From assembly GCA_017549185.1 (NCBI GenBank), contig JAFYVJ010000063.1, forward strand, positions 1 to 64,000: a DNA stretch of 64,000 bases, read 5' to 3'. Shown here piece by piece: positions 42,401 to 51,659 of this stretch. Origin of the DNA: Roseburia sp. (GTDB lineage: Bacteria; Bacillota; Clostridia; Lachnospirales; Lachnospiraceae). Made by a program: the position numbers and the translations under genes. Within the stretch, counting starts at the first letter, position 1. Each line of letters opens with the position of its first letter. The notes beneath the pieces were generated by a model. It was not told the DNA's origin and ran no database searches. It saw only the letters and a program-made list of their open reading frames with translations.

Positions 42401-45400
42401 ACAGAAGGAGCTTGGGAAAAGGCAGATTACAGCTATTATTCTAATGGCGATTCATTAACTTCTTACTTCTATGTAAGAAGATATAATGGTGCTGAATTAA
42501 AGGAAGATCAGGAATATGAATATGAAGTTGGTTTCGGTGATTATGATGAATCAAGAGAAACTTTGGCTCAAAAGTTGACTGGTACCTTTAAGACAGCAGA
42601 AGATCCACGTCGTGCAAATGTAACTGTAACACCGAATTATACACGGGCAACAATGAATGTTTCATTTACCGGTAATAACTTTAACGAATTCACTTGTGTG
42701 CATTATTTCTACAGATTAAAAGATGCGGCAGAATGGATTTACATCGGAACATTAGGTGGTACATATGAAGTATCAGGAAGTAGAACAGCTACCATAAATA
42801 ATTTGAATGTTGGAACAGAGTATGAATATGTAGCAATAGTTTCTGATAGTAATAGTTATGGCAATCCGGATGAAATAACAGATGAAAGACGAAAAGCATC
42901 AGGAAGCTTTACTACAAAAAAGAATACTTATGAGTTAGAATTTGAATTGAACGAAAGTAAATTGACTTACGAGAGTGCAGTTGTAGCTGTGACTGCAACA
43001 GGCGGTACAGATAGTTCAGTAAATGTATTGTTAACTTTAAGTAATGGAAATGATGTAGTAAGTCAGGAAATGGTCAGCTTAAAAGCAGGCAATGATTATA
43101 CAAAGGAAGTTACCTTTGAAGATTTGTTGGGTTCAACAGAGTATACAATTTCCGCTGCACAGTTTAGCGTAAGTGAGAATGGTAATACCATTGACCTTGG
43201 AACAAAAGAATTTGCATTTAAGTTTACAACAAAAGAGGCAATCCCTCCAACAGCTATTACATTAAATGAGAGCGAAATGCTTTTAAATTGTATATCCGGT
43301 TATAACATGGGAAAATTAAGTGTAGCCGTTGAGCCGACTACTGCAGCTGATGCTGTGGTATGGGAATCAAGTAATCCGGCAGTAGCGACTGTAAGAGAAG
43401 ATGGATGGGTAATCGGACAGTCAGTCGGTACAGCTATTATTACAGCAACTTCAAGATATTGTGATGCTGATGGTAAATATGCAAGTGCATCTTGTGAAGT
43501 AACTGTGAAAAAATATGTAGTTGGTTGTGCAGGTGAAGAAGAACCGACATTATATGAGAACTTTACGACTCTTGCAATTAGCAAAAATGGTCAGAATAAA
43601 TCCATGGAAGGTCTTGGTTTTTACGAAGTAGATATAAATGGTAAAGCAACCTTAATGGAAGAGTATGATGTTACGGTTGAAAAAAATGGTATTGTAGATT
43701 GGGATAAAGAAAGCGGAACGCTTAGTGCAACAGGTTTGGGTTATACCTATGTAGTATTTGAAAAAGACGGTATCAAAGCTGCAGTTTATGTAGAGACATT
43801 CTTAGAAGCGACCGGTTTTAGTATTACAGGATTTGAAACAAGTAATAATTCAATCCCTGCAATTTTAAATGCAGATGGGAGTTATACATTCGGATGGTTA
43901 AACGGTACGACATATACAGCAAAAGGTATGCTTAGTCCGGTAGGTGAGTTTAATCCGGCAGATTTTAACTGGACAATTGCAGATACAAGTATTGCAACAG
44001 TAGATGAACAAACGGGTGTGATTACAATCTGCGGTGGTGGAAAGACCACATTAACGGTATCACCGAGAAATACGAATACAAGCAGAGCTTATGTAAAACA
44101 GGAGCAGGTTATTACATTCGAGACCAAGGGATTACCATTCTCAGAATTTGCAACAACTTATGCAATTGTAAATGTGGATAAGAAACTTTCTGATATAGAG
44201 TTTGATTTTAGTGATCAAATCAAAGCATTGGCTGCAGAACGTGGTATGTCAGAAGAAGCACTTCAGGAAGCACTTGATGGCTGGAGTTGGAAGAATCCAA
44301 AAACACCGCTTGTTACAAATGGTCATAATAGAGAATCTTATGATTTTGAAGTTGTTTATGAAGGAGCTAACAGTTATCCATTAGAAGCTCGTGTAGAAGT
44401 ATATATCGGTAAGATTAATGGCGTATCTGTTTACGAGACAAATGGTTCTCATAAACAGATGTTATTGACAAGTACCGCAGAGAGTGTGAAAGACAGTATT
44501 ACACTTAATGTAAGTGCATATGGTGAAGGTATTATAAATGCGGCAGATTATACAATTGAGATGCCGGATGTTAAGAATCTTACAATTGTGCGTAATGGTT
44601 CGAATTTTACAATTACTGCATTAAAAGCAGGAGCTTATACATTAACACCTGTGATTAAAGTAGGTAATAAAGTTGTAGCAAAAGGCAGTTATAAGATTAC
44701 CGCGGTTGATACGCCACAGGTAGATAATATTGGTTTAACAGCTACAATGAATGGTGAGCATATTGACATTGTTAACAATAAGATTATCTTTGATACTACA
44801 GATGAGGATAAGAATTTTGAATTACAGGCAATCGTAACAGCTTTAGGAGAGGCTGCTGCAACCAAATTAAATTGGAGCAGTTCGGATAAGTCTGTTATAG
44901 ATGTAAAAGCAGATGCAGCGAATTCTCACATTGCAAAAGTAACTGCAAAAGGCGAAGGACATGCGGTAATTACTGTAACAGCAAATGATAAGCTTAAATA
45001 CAAGGTAACACTCAATGTAGAGATTCAGAATCATGCACCACGTGTAAATAAAAATAAAGTGACTGTTAATACAGCATACGATTATAACAGTAGTTACGGA
45101 AAGAGTCTGGCAGCTGCAGCCGGTGTGGTAGAAATTGTTCCGGTTTATGACAGTGCTATAACAAGTGTTCAATTGTACGATAAGACAGGAACAAGCGTAT
45201 CGACTGACTTAAGAATTCAGCAGTATTCTTATAATAGTGCATATGAATGGTTAGTAATGCCGATAAATGCAGACCTTAAAAAAGGTACTTATGATTGTAC
45301 CTTACGAGTTACTACATCTGCAGGTGTGACAAAAGATTATCCGTTAAAAGTAACTGTTAATAATAAGAAACTTAGTGTAAAAGCAAGCATGAGTACTAAA

Positions 45401-47041
45401 GTAAACCTGTTCTATACGAATGCAACAGGTGATATCAAAATAACAGGTACAAAAGGTGTAGCAGTTTCTAGTATTTCATGGGTACCTGTAGACGGAACAA
45501 ATAGTGGTTTTAGTATTAGCAGATATGGTAACTATAGTTCTTATTATCGTTTGGGAGTATCGCAGAATGCAGGTATTGACGTAGTAAAAGGAGCACTTAA
45601 GAATAAAGACGTAGCGAAGGGTACATTAACCGTGAAAGTTAACGGTTATAGAGATACCTTTACTTTCAAAAACTTTAGTATTAAGACTATTTATAAGAAA
45701 CCAAGTCTTGTGACTACAGGCAGTGTAGTTGTTCCGACGTTAGGACAGGTTTCAAATGGTTTCTCTATTTATGATAAGACAAATAAAATTACTCTTTCAT
45801 ATAATACAACAAATACAAACAGTATCTATTATTACAATGAACTTAGTTATGATAATGATGCGGTAGATGTAAATGTAGAACAGGGTTCTTATTGGGTATC
45901 TTATACATTTAACGGAATAAAGAATACCAAACTTAACATGGTTGTGGATGCAGAGATATGGCGTGAATCCTTAAAAGTGACACATTCGATTACGGTAAAG
46001 AAACCAAAGGTAGTGCTTGGTGGTACAACAGTGACATTTAACACTGTGGCAACCCGTGAAAATACTGTTTATCGAAATGTTTATTTAGATAATGGAATGA
46101 GAGTTAATTTCTCTGATATTACAATTCAGGGAACGGATGCAAAGTCAAAAGATTTAATGGCTAAAGATTTATTTGTGCTTAGTACAGAGGGTAATTCAAT
46201 TAAAGTTGCACAGAAGGATGCTGTAACGTTAGGTCAGACTGACGTGAAAGCAGGTACTTATAAGTATAAATTGACTCCGTATTACACAAATGAAGATGGT
46301 GAAAAGACAGCATTAAATGCTGTAACACTTTCTGTAAAAGTTATGACAAAATCTGTTACAGCAAAAGTAAGTGCAAAAGGTTCTGTAGATTTGTCAAATG
46401 GTACAAATTATAATGTATCTAAGAAGACGAATGCAGTTTGGGTTGATCCAAAATTCAGTAATGCTCCGGAAGGATTCTATGTAAATGAATATAAAGTTGT
46501 GGGAGAATACAGTAACTACTTTAGAATGGGACAATCCGCTGGACATTATTTTGTAACGGTATCAAGTGAGGGCTTAAATAAATTAAGATCAGGACAGTCT
46601 TATAACCTGGCTGTTGAGTATACGATGGTAAATTCATATGGTGATACTTATACAGTTACAAGTAATACCTTTAGTGTGAAACCAAAACAGTCCAAACCGA
46701 AAATTACGATAAGTGGCAATAATCAGACATTGTACGCAGCAGCAGGCAGTGTATCAAGAATGTATGATATTTCCTTGCCGAATTATTATACAATTTCCAA
46801 TATATATGGTAGTTTGGATTGTAATAAAGATGGTGTAACAGATATTGTAGTAACACCTAATTCTATCTACGGCAGTTATAGTAATTATGCCGAATTGGCA
46901 GTCAGACTATCAGATTGTGATGGTGCTGTTTCAGCTAAAAATGGTAAGACCTACACTGTTCCGGTTACGGTTCAGTTAGTGGGACGTGATGGTGTGGCTA
47001 AAGATGTAACTGTAAATCTTAAAGTGACCGTAAAACGTTAA
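39404..47041 (+). CDS. Giant secreted or surface protein with Ig-like repeats
   Basis: A 2545-residue protein. Residues 1-26 are a signal peptide (RALALLLTACMMF, cleavage near ALAA-EPQ). A Glu/Thr-rich low-complexity region follows (27-115), then a PPC-like beta domain (about 120-225). Many FN3-like modules fill 230-1265, with recurring 'GLxPxTxYxF' type sequences. BIG2-like Ig domains lie near 1280-1372 (NPAVATVREDGWVIGQSVGT) and 1775-1875 (VTAKGEGHAVITVTA). The last 650 residues are further repeated beta modules. There is no LPXTG motif, C-terminal membrane helix or cell-wall-binding repeat, so anchoring is unexplained. AAAGGAG precedes ATG 39404. Adhesion or surface-layer roles are inferred from architecture only. 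Confidence 0.88.
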   Translation: MFKRALALLLTACMMFDSSAITALAAEPQTEVVSEVETETTETEETEEVSEAVLVEEETGSELLAEETVTESEVVTEEVVTETEEMTETEEIVIETVVTEKTDVQEDIIPVEETEYPALSVGVTTAVTIPAYVPDTEYVVYTFTAPETGVYTLNAKTPDSYDSSYINVYTDEEFDVSISYGSAYMYSDANLILPEMQAGESIYIRMHTYSGSDVEASVTIKKLPTYTLVEQEDDSYTAETEDYIFRTSVKAGYQSLRGEVSLTAKEGAVLANNYYVKNMAETIDGTYKSTYSNTTYLYSYSDYTGIASVQVEQGSKYNVYYILQDYDTDEYLAMFAGDMLLTTGKTDQNYHLYDITAKETSVIFELEVFGYSNKCYYAPTDGSEDETYMVFNSGWQDLQVYNLQPGTEYYFEFLDNDSNLLGREIVSTKETTAVFEYDAAFLEDGTTLKFSVDVSNYNGDDNYAYLYYKYTDELGYEHTGNSYKYISNLEVDPETGKEFRISTSVSPAFIAGETYDIELWVEFDDVTYSKTIKTITIPETAVEADDILFTIEAREEVEGYVDYSVDIANVEDEIYGMLYYRLQGDVTYNSQAVWVFPNNKEGYVSGLQAGSTYEFVLIICGRRIDALVTVGDAVLQLIPVAESAEDNAFDIVREFKVESTGELENVYYLKMYYMTEGDTSWKELGYYSYVELNAANGYQAKYKTADFRGLLPDTEYKIKWLLTTDEYSSNGYSIFETITTKEPDLTIEETKSFINSQQYCLTLNTECISNFDDFFAIVNAYVRETGKNTYRELGETHFDSDYDYISTLQIDGLKPNTQYDLSLRLQIGDEHAEYKTFTFTTPVDARKVVIEEPIKTYLDLVEISYTVEGMDVVDETSVQLFVKEQGETEWINPTSWSYDSEESTDYEGIKKFTWANINGAGFEENTTFDYKIGFGKYDTTVNNLEKAVTGTFTIPKDTRTVTMNEPEANFHNVTLPYTLSGMEVIADDTCVLIYIREKGTEGAWEKADYSYYSNGDSLTSYFYVRRYNGAELKEDQEYEYEVGFGDYDESRETLAQKLTGTFKTAEDPRRANVTVTPNYTRATMNVSFTGNNFNEFTCVHYFYRLKDAAEWIYIGTLGGTYEVSGSRTATINNLNVGTEYEYVAIVSDSNSYGNPDEITDERRKASGSFTTKKNTYELEFELNESKLTYESAVVAVTATGGTDSSVNVLLTLSNGNDVVSQEMVSLKAGNDYTKEVTFEDLLGSTEYTISAAQFSVSENGNTIDLGTKEFAFKFTTKEAIPPTAITLNESEMLLNCISGYNMGKLSVAVEPTTAADAVVWESSNPAVATVREDGWVIGQSVGTAIITATSRYCDADGKYASASCEVTVKKYVVGCAGEEEPTLYENFTTLAISKNGQNKSMEGLGFYEVDINGKATLMEEYDVTVEKNGIVDWDKESGTLSATGLGYTYVVFEKDGIKAAVYVETFLEATGFSITGFETSNNSIPAILNADGSYTFGWLNGTTYTAKGMLSPVGEFNPADFNWTIADTSIATVDEQTGVITICGGGKTTLTVSPRNTNTSRAYVKQEQVITFETKGLPFSEFATTYAIVNVDKKLSDIEFDFSDQIKALAAERGMSEEALQEALDGWSWKNPKTPLVTNGHNRESYDFEVVYEGANSYPLEARVEVYIGKINGVSVYETNGSHKQMLLTSTAESVKDSITLNVSAYGEGIINAADYTIEMPDVKNLTIVRNGSNFTITALKAGAYTLTPVIKVGNKVVAKGSYKITAVDTPQVDNIGLTATMNGEHIDIVNNKIIFDTTDEDKNFELQAIVTALGEAAATKLNWSSSDKSVIDVKADAANSHIAKVTAKGEGHAVITVTANDKLKYKVTLNVEIQNHAPRVNKNKVTVNTAYDYNSSYGKSLAAAAGVVEIVPVYDSAITSVQLYDKTGTSVSTDLRIQQYSYNSAYEWLVMPINADLKKGTYDCTLRVTTSAGVTKDYPLKVTVNNKKLSVKASMSTKVNLFYTNATGDIKITGTKGVAVSSISWVPVDGTNSGFSISRYGNYSSYYRLGVSQNAGIDVVKGALKNKDVAKGTLTVKVNGYRDTFTFKNFSIKTIYKKPSLVTTGSVVVPTLGQVSNGFSIYDKTNKITLSYNTTNTNSIYYYNELSYDNDAVDVNVEQGSYWVSYTFNGIKNTKLNMVVDAEIWRESLKVTHSITVKKPKVVLGGTTVTFNTVATRENTVYRNVYLDNGMRVNFSDITIQGTDAKSKDLMAKDLFVLSTEGNSIKVAQKDAVTLGQTDVKAGTYKYKLTPYYTNEDGEKTALNAVTLSVKVMTKSVTAKVSAKGSVDLSNGTNYNVSKKTNAVWVDPKFSNAPEGFYVNEYKVVGEYSNYFRMGQSAGHYFVTVSSEGLNKLRSGQSYNLAVEYTMVNSYGDTYTVTSNTFSVKPKQSKPKITISGNNQTLYAAAGSVSRMYDISLPNYYTISNIYGSLDCNKDGVTDIVVTPNSIYGSYSNYAELAVRLSDCDGAVSAKNGKTYTVPVTVQLVGRDGVAKDVTVNLKVTVKR

Positions 47042-47086
47042 TTTAAGCTCAAAAGAGAGTTGTTTTTAAAGCAGATAGCTAAATAA

Positions 47087-47140
47087 AAAAGAGCATGGCT
47101 TTATAACCGATAAATTAAGGTTATGGAGTCATGCTCTTTT
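47087..47140. terminator. Bidirectional terminator between the giant protein gene and tmcAL
   Basis: AAAAGAGCATG...ATAACC pairs with GGTTAT...CATGCTCTTTT around a 10-nt loop; the arms carry A and T runs usable in both directions. Confidence 0.8.
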
Positions 47141-47231
47141 ATGCTTCTAATAGGAAAGAACTTGTTGCCTTTATAACTAATGAGGCAGTCCCATATTTTA
47201 TTATGTGTAAAATGTAGTGATATTGTATCGA

Positions 47232-47257
47232 AATTATGAAAGTACTGAATAATTACG
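47232..47257. repeat. Solitary end of the TTCAG-type structured element
   Basis: AATTATGAAAGTACTGAATA and the next bases ATTACG match the right end of the element at 51225-51357 with one or two differences. No matching left arm is found upstream, so it looks like a decayed or partial copy. Confidence 0.45.
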
Positions 47258-47262
47258 GATAC

Positions 47263-48600
47263 TTACACAATTACAATATTACGTGTATATTCACTTTGCG
47301 GAAAAACATCGTTTTTGGCGGTACGAACCTGTGAATACAAATCCGCAGCAAAAATATCTTTCTCTAAAATAGTCAAAGCACTGGTATCTAAAAGTGCAGA
47401 GGCATCCGCAAGTTTTGAAATAAGTGGTATCTTAGCAGAATGTTTTAATATTTTTAAAAGTATCGAGGAATCCTTGCGGAATCCTAATATGCGAAGATAT
47501 GGGATATAGTCCAATTCTTTTCCAAAGGAATAATCATCATTGCTGATATTTAAAATAAAATGCATGAATATTCGACTGAGTCTGGTGTAAGTGGTGTCTT
47601 TACTTTTATTCCATTCACAAAATTGGTCAAAGGAAGAAAAACTCAAACGATTTTTAAAAAAGCGATTTGCCAGTTCGGGGGTTGCATCACCGATATCCGA
47701 CAGTTTGCCTGTATCAGAAGTAAGCAATAGGTAGCCCAGCATAGAAGAAAAATCGTTTGGATAAACGAGAGCGTGAGTCTTACAATATGTTTTTAATACC
47801 TCTAGGGCAGGAGCAGGCAGTGCGGATACAAGAGTCTCCGGGTTTGGTAAATCCGCAAAACTGATACCGGAATGCAAAACTTTTCGGATTGCGGTAGCGG
47901 AAGCAGTAGGAATAGGTATAGTATTGTAAGCTATTGAGCCGGAGGTCTCTGCAATATATTCATCATGATATCCGGCACCTTCCCTTTTAATCACATATGG
48001 AGTAATGGAAGAATGTCTGCGTTTTAAAGCCTTTAAATATTCGATTGCTAAAATATTATTTGGTTCGTTTAATATGCATGTAATACAGTCTAAATCATAA
48101 GAAGAAAGGGACAATTCTGATGCTGCATTATGGAAAGGCATTTGTGAAAAATATTCACACAAAGCATTGCTCCGTGCCACCGGAAAAGCAGCTCCTTCTT
48201 TTAAATATTTAGAAAGAGCCAGACGATAGGCGTCCGGTTCGTTTATCAGCACATCAGCAAGCATAGAAAGCGTACCCAAATCATCTGTCTCAGCACCAAA
48301 ACAAATACCATCGATACATCCCATTTTATCGAATAAAGTTACACCTGCCATGGCAAAATACTCAGCAGACGCAGTTGCCCATAAAACAGGTAGTTCAATG
48401 ACTAAATCAACACCACAGCTTAATGCCATTTGTGTTCTGGCATATTTATCAATGATAGCAGGAGCACCGCGTTGTACAAAGTTGCCGCTCATGGCAACTA
48501 CAACATAATCTGCCTGTAAATCTTTTTTTATTTTTTCTATTTGGTATGCATGTCCATTGTGAAATGGATTGTATTCTGCAATGATTCCTATAACTTTCAT
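47263..48600 (-). CDS. tmcAL: tRNA(Met) cytidine acetate ligase (YlbM family)
   Basis: A 445-residue protein matching TmcAL/YlbM, which activates acetate with ATP and acetylates the wobble cytidine of elongator tRNA-Met. The N-terminal nucleotidyltransferase-like domain has GIIAEYNPFHNGHAYQIEKI with the HNGH motif, and VVAMSGNFVQRGAPAIIDKY follows; TASATAIRK is the second nucleotide-binding segment. AAAAGGA precedes the ATG. It is a single-gene minus-strand unit facing the giant surface protein gene. Confidence 0.93.
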   Translation of the reverse strand: MKVIGIIAEYNPFHNGHAYQIEKIKKDLQADYVVVAMSGNFVQRGAPAIIDKYARTQMALSCGVDLVIELPVLWATASAEYFAMAGVTLFDKMGCIDGICFGAETDDLGTLSMLADVLINEPDAYRLALSKYLKEGAAFPVARSNALCEYFSQMPFHNAASELSLSSYDLDCITCILNEPNNILAIEYLKALKRRHSSITPYVIKREGAGYHDEYIAETSGSIAYNTIPIPTASATAIRKVLHSGISFADLPNPETLVSALPAPALEVLKTYCKTHALVYPNDFSSMLGYLLLTSDTGKLSDIGDATPELANRFFKNRLSFSSFDQFCEWNKSKDTTYTRLSRIFMHFILNISNDDYSFGKELDYIPYLRILGFRKDSSILLKILKHSAKIPLISKLADASALLDTSALTILEKDIFAADLYSQVRTAKNDVFPQSEYTRNIVIV

Positions 48601-48927
48601 ATAAATCCTTTTACATTAATTAATTTATAGTACCGGTTGACGCGTATATTAGCGAAAGAGTGTCCGGCTGGATATATCATAACATATCTGACAGGATTGG
48701 CAAAGATTGAACGTGGAGAAATCGTAACTATTCAGAATGAAGGTAATTTTGGTTATGGATGTACAGTAACCAATTTTGTTCTTCATTTTGTACAGTTTCT
48801 TGTAAAAATTGGCTTGCCGAGATGAGAAAATAGGGGTATACTTATAATAAGAGTGCTTTTGTATTTTTTGTCAGAAGTACTAGAAAGAAAGCGGTAAAGA
48901 ATAATAATATATGGAGGGTTTTTAATA
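48601..48927 (+). other. Intergenic region between tmcAL and ackA
   Basis: A 327-nt region. An open frame from TTG 48637 to 48825 (62 codons) has no ribosome binding site or family similarity that I recognise, and may be chance or a relic. The ackA promoter lies near its end. No strong hairpin is seen. Confidence 0.4.
48814..48842 (+). promoter_or_regulatory. Promoter of ackA
   Basis: TTGCCG (48814-48819), a 17-nt spacer and TATACT (48837-48842), 85 nt before the ackA start codon. Confidence 0.6.
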
Positions 48928-50121
48928 ATGAATGTATTAGTAATTAATTGTGGTAGTTCATCTCTTAAGTATCAGTTAATCGATTCTGAGACAGAAGCTG
49001 TATTAGCAAAAGGTCTTTGCGAAAGAATTGGTCTTGATGGAAGATTAGTATACCAGAAAGCAGGCTGTGATAAAGAAATAACAGAAGTGGCTATGCCAAC
49101 ACATAAACAGGCGATTCAGTTAGTATTGGATGCACTTGTTAATCCTGCGACAGGTGCTATTGCAAGTCTTGCAGAAGTTGGTGCGGTAGGTCATCGTTTA
49201 GTACACGGTGCAGAGAAGTTTACATCATCTGCTTTAGTTACAGATGAAATGCTTGCAGTGGTTGAAGAATGTAATGATTTAGCACCTCTTCACAATCCAG
49301 CTAACTTAATTGGTGTTAATGCATGTAAAGAATTAATGCCAAATGTACCTATGGTAGCTGTATATGATACAGCTTTCCATCAGACAATGCCTTCAAAAGC
49401 TTATTTATATGGTATTCCATATGAATATTATGAGAAATACAGAGTAAGAAGATACGGATTCCATGGTACAAGTCATAGCTTTGTATCTAAAGAGACAGCA
49501 GATTTCTTAGGAATGGATTATAATAATTCAAAGATTATTGTTGCTCATTTAGGAAATGGTGCTTCTATTAGTGCTGTATTAAATGGCAAGTGTGTAGATA
49601 CATCTATGGGTCTTACTCCATTAGAAGGTCTTATCATGGGAACTCGTTCTGGTGATATTGATCCATCTATTATCGAATATATTGCTAAAAAAGAAAATCT
49701 TGACATCGCAGGTGTTATGAACGTATTAAATAAAAAATCCGGTGTATTAGGCTTATCCGGTATATCAAGTGATTTCCGTGACCTTGAGGATGGACATTTT
49801 GCAGGCGATGCACATTGTACAGAAGTATTAGAAATCTTCAGCTATAGAGTAGCAAAATACATTGGTGCATATGTTGCAGCAATGAACGGTGTAGATGCAA
49901 TTTCATTTACAGCAGGTGTTGGTGAAAATGGTCCTATCGTTCGTGAGATGGTTCTTAAATATCTTGGATATCTTGGAATTGAATTAGACGAAGAAGCAAA
50001 TAATAAACGTGGTTTCAATAATGTTATCTCTACAGCAGATTCAAAGGTTAAAGTTTGTGTAATTCCAACAAACGAAGAACTTGCAATCGCAAGAGAGACA
50101 GTTGCAATCGTAGGTAAATAA
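48928..50121 (+). CDS. ackA: Acetate kinase
   Basis: A 397-residue ASKHA-fold kinase that makes ATP and acetate from acetyl phosphate. Motifs are VINCGSSSLKYQL at the N-terminus, GAVGHRLVHG, RRYGFHGTSHSFV, IVAHLGNGASISAV and FTAGVGENGPIVRE. GGAGG lies 9 nt before the ATG. The usual partner gene pta is not adjacent, so acetyl phosphate must come from a phosphotransacetylase encoded elsewhere. It is transcribed alone and followed by a terminator. Confidence 0.97.
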   Translation: MNVLVINCGSSSLKYQLIDSETEAVLAKGLCERIGLDGRLVYQKAGCDKEITEVAMPTHKQAIQLVLDALVNPATGAIASLAEVGAVGHRLVHGAEKFTSSALVTDEMLAVVEECNDLAPLHNPANLIGVNACKELMPNVPMVAVYDTAFHQTMPSKAYLYGIPYEYYEKYRVRRYGFHGTSHSFVSKETADFLGMDYNNSKIIVAHLGNGASISAVLNGKCVDTSMGLTPLEGLIMGTRSGDIDPSIIEYIAKKENLDIAGVMNVLNKKSGVLGLSGISSDFRDLEDGHFAGDAHCTEVLEIFSYRVAKYIGAYVAAMNGVDAISFTAGVGENGPIVREMVLKYLGYLGIELDEEANNKRGFNNVISTADSKVKVCVIPTNEELAIARETVAIVGK

Positions 50122-50188
50122 TAAAATTATTGCAACTATTCAGAGTACCATTTATTTTTTGTTTATAAAGAATGAAAAGTTATATGAT

Positions 50189-50218
50189 AAAAGGCTGTAA
50201 AATTTTTTACAGCCTTTT
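50189..50218 (+). terminator. Terminator of ackA
   Basis: AAAAGGCTGTAAAA is perfectly complementary to TTTTACAGCCTTTT around a 2-nt centre. Confidence 0.8.
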
Positions 50219-50346
50219 ATTTACGCGATTAGCAAGGAAATTATAATTAAATGAGCTTAGATTGGGTAAAGAAGGAAAAGAAAGCTGATTGATACCAAAT
50301 CAAGTATAGGTTTTATGAAAATAAACAATAAATAGTAAAAAAAGAG

Positions 50347-50375
50347 TTGACAAAGAATGGACAACTATGTATAAT
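50347..50375 (+). promoter_or_regulatory. Promoter of the yceD-rpmF operon
   Basis: A consensus promoter: TTGACA (50347-50352), a 17-nt spacer and TATAAT (50370-50375), 45 nt before the start codon. Confidence 0.85.
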
Positions 50376-50420
50376 TATTTAGGTGTGAAACCTTGTCAGT
50401 AGATAAGGAGGGAGAGAGCC

Positions 50421-50945
50421 ATGAGTTTAGATATTTCAAGCATTGTAACTTGTGAGAACAAAAGCGTAACAGAAGAAGTTCAAATCGAGCTCGATACTTT
50501 TAAGTCTAGGATGGGTGATTTCCCAATTACAGAGAAATCACCGGTAGAGCTTAAGATAACCAACCAGGAGAACAAGCGGCTGCTTATCCAGGGGACAGTT
50601 GATTTTACAGCATTGATACCGTGTGGTCGTTGTCTGGAAGAAGTTCCGACAAGTATCCATTTTGATATTGATAAGAAGCTTCCGATTAACGGAGCAGAAG
50701 TCAGTGAAGAAGAAATGGATGAATCAGACTACCTGATTGGATTTGATCTGGATGTAGATAGATTAATCTACGAAGAGATTTTGGTGAACTGGCCGATGAA
50801 GGTTCTGTGCAACGATGATTGCAAAGGAATTTGCAAGGTGTGCGGAATCAACCTGAATAAGGGTGATTGCAATTGCCAGAGAACAGAACTTGATCCAAGA
50901 ATGGCAGCATTCCAAGATGTCTTTAACAAATTTAAGGAGGTGTAG
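50421..50945 (+). CDS. YceD family (DUF177) protein
   Basis: A 174-residue protein of the YceD/DUF177 family, encoded before rpmF in most bacteria and connected with 23S rRNA maturation or ribosome assembly. The central CGRCLEE and the C-terminal cysteine cluster CNDDCKGICKVCG...CNC are typical and may bind zinc. GGAGGGAG precedes the ATG. The stop codon is 4 nt before rpmF. Confidence 0.92.
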   Translation: MSLDISSIVTCENKSVTEEVQIELDTFKSRMGDFPITEKSPVELKITNQENKRLLIQGTVDFTALIPCGRCLEEVPTSIHFDIDKKLPINGAEVSEEEMDESDYLIGFDLDVDRLIYEEILVNWPMKVLCNDDCKGICKVCGINLNKGDCNCQRTELDPRMAAFQDVFNKFKEV

Positions 50946-50949
50946 GTAA

Positions 50950-51129
50950 ATGTCAATCTGTCCAAAGAATAAATCTTCCAAAGGAAGAAGAGATAAAAGA
51001 AGAGCAAACTGGAAAATGACTGCTCCAGCATTAGTAAAATGCAGCAAATGTGGAGAATTAATGATGCCACACAGAGTTTGCAAGAACTGCGGATCTTATA
51101 ACAAAAAAGAGATTATCGCTCAGGACTAA
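50950..51129 (+). CDS. rpmF: 50S ribosomal protein L32
   Basis: A 59-residue ribosomal protein starting MSICPKNKSSKGRRDKRRAN, with the zinc ribbon CSKCG...CKNCG and the ending KKEIIAQD. AAGGAGG overlaps the end of the yceD gene. In many bacteria plsX follows directly; here plsX is 2.7 kb downstream, after an insertion. A terminator comes 21 nt after the stop codon. Confidence 0.96.
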   Translation: MSICPKNKSSKGRRDKRRANWKMTAPALVKCSKCGELMMPHRVCKNCGSYNKKEIIAQD

Positions 51130-51150
51130 TCATTAAAAATGAAATTGCGA

Positions 51151-51186
51151 CAAGGGTTTGATGAAAATCAAACTCTTGTTTTTTTT
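51151..51186 (+). terminator. Terminator after rpmF
   Basis: CAAGGGTTTGAT pairs with ATCAAACTCTTG around GAAA, followed by T8. It would separate rpmF from the inserted genes. Confidence 0.85.
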
Positions 51187-51224
51187 GCCCCAATTTTGTA
51201 TACAGAATGTAATATAGATTACGA

Positions 51225-51357
51225 GTAACTATTCAGTAGTTTCGTGCATTTACTGCACAGAACGTGAGAACATGATGCAAGATTGCAAAAATCCCATTGC
51301 CGTAGGCAATTATAAATGGATTTTTGCATTGTAATTATGAAGGTACTGAATAATTAC
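51225..51357. repeat. Structured intergenic repeat, copy upstream of the second DUF4143 ATPase
   Basis: The ends GTAACTATTCAGTA (51225-51238) and TACTGAATAATTAC (51344-51357) pair with one mismatch. Inside are GTGCA-TTTAC-TGCAC and an 11-bp stem, TGCAAAAATCC/GGATTTTTGCA, with ATTGCC-GTA-GGCAAT nested. The internal part 51246-51328 matches the copy in the T-box leader and, less well, 53743-53840. Confidence 0.75.
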
Positions 51358-51547
51358 GATTACGATATCATTTCTTGCAGTAATAATGTGAAGAAAGGTA
51401 CAGTGACCATGGTGATACAGGGAAATGGAAACTATGATGACACGTAAACTATGAAGTTTACAATTAAATAAAAAGGATTTTCGTGGTTCTGGATGTTGAA
51501 AGAAGAGACGGAATAATAGGACATTGATTAAAAATGCAACGGATACA

Positions 51548-51598
51548 CAAAAGTTCGTTGTATTTTTTTGCTTTGAACATACAAAAGTTCGTTGTAAT
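51548..51598 (+). promoter_or_regulatory. Paired CAAAAGTTCG repeats before the second DUF4143 ATPase
   Basis: CAAAAGTTCGTTGTA starts at 51548 and again at 51582, 34 nt apart, about 80 nt before the start codon. The first part matches the pair before the paralogue at 19.1 kb (AAAAGTTCGGT). TTGTAA (51593-51598) in the second repeat could be a -35, with CATACT 17 nt downstream. Confidence 0.6.
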
Positions 51599-51659
51599 TT
51601 TTGTATGTTTGTGCCATACTATATGATTATAGAAGTTGTTTGATTCAGGAGGTGTTGCT

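Noticed and set aside
48637..48825. 62-codon frame between tmcAL and ackA
   Set aside because: It starts with TTG, has no ribosome binding site and no similarity that I recognise; the ackA promoter overlaps its end.
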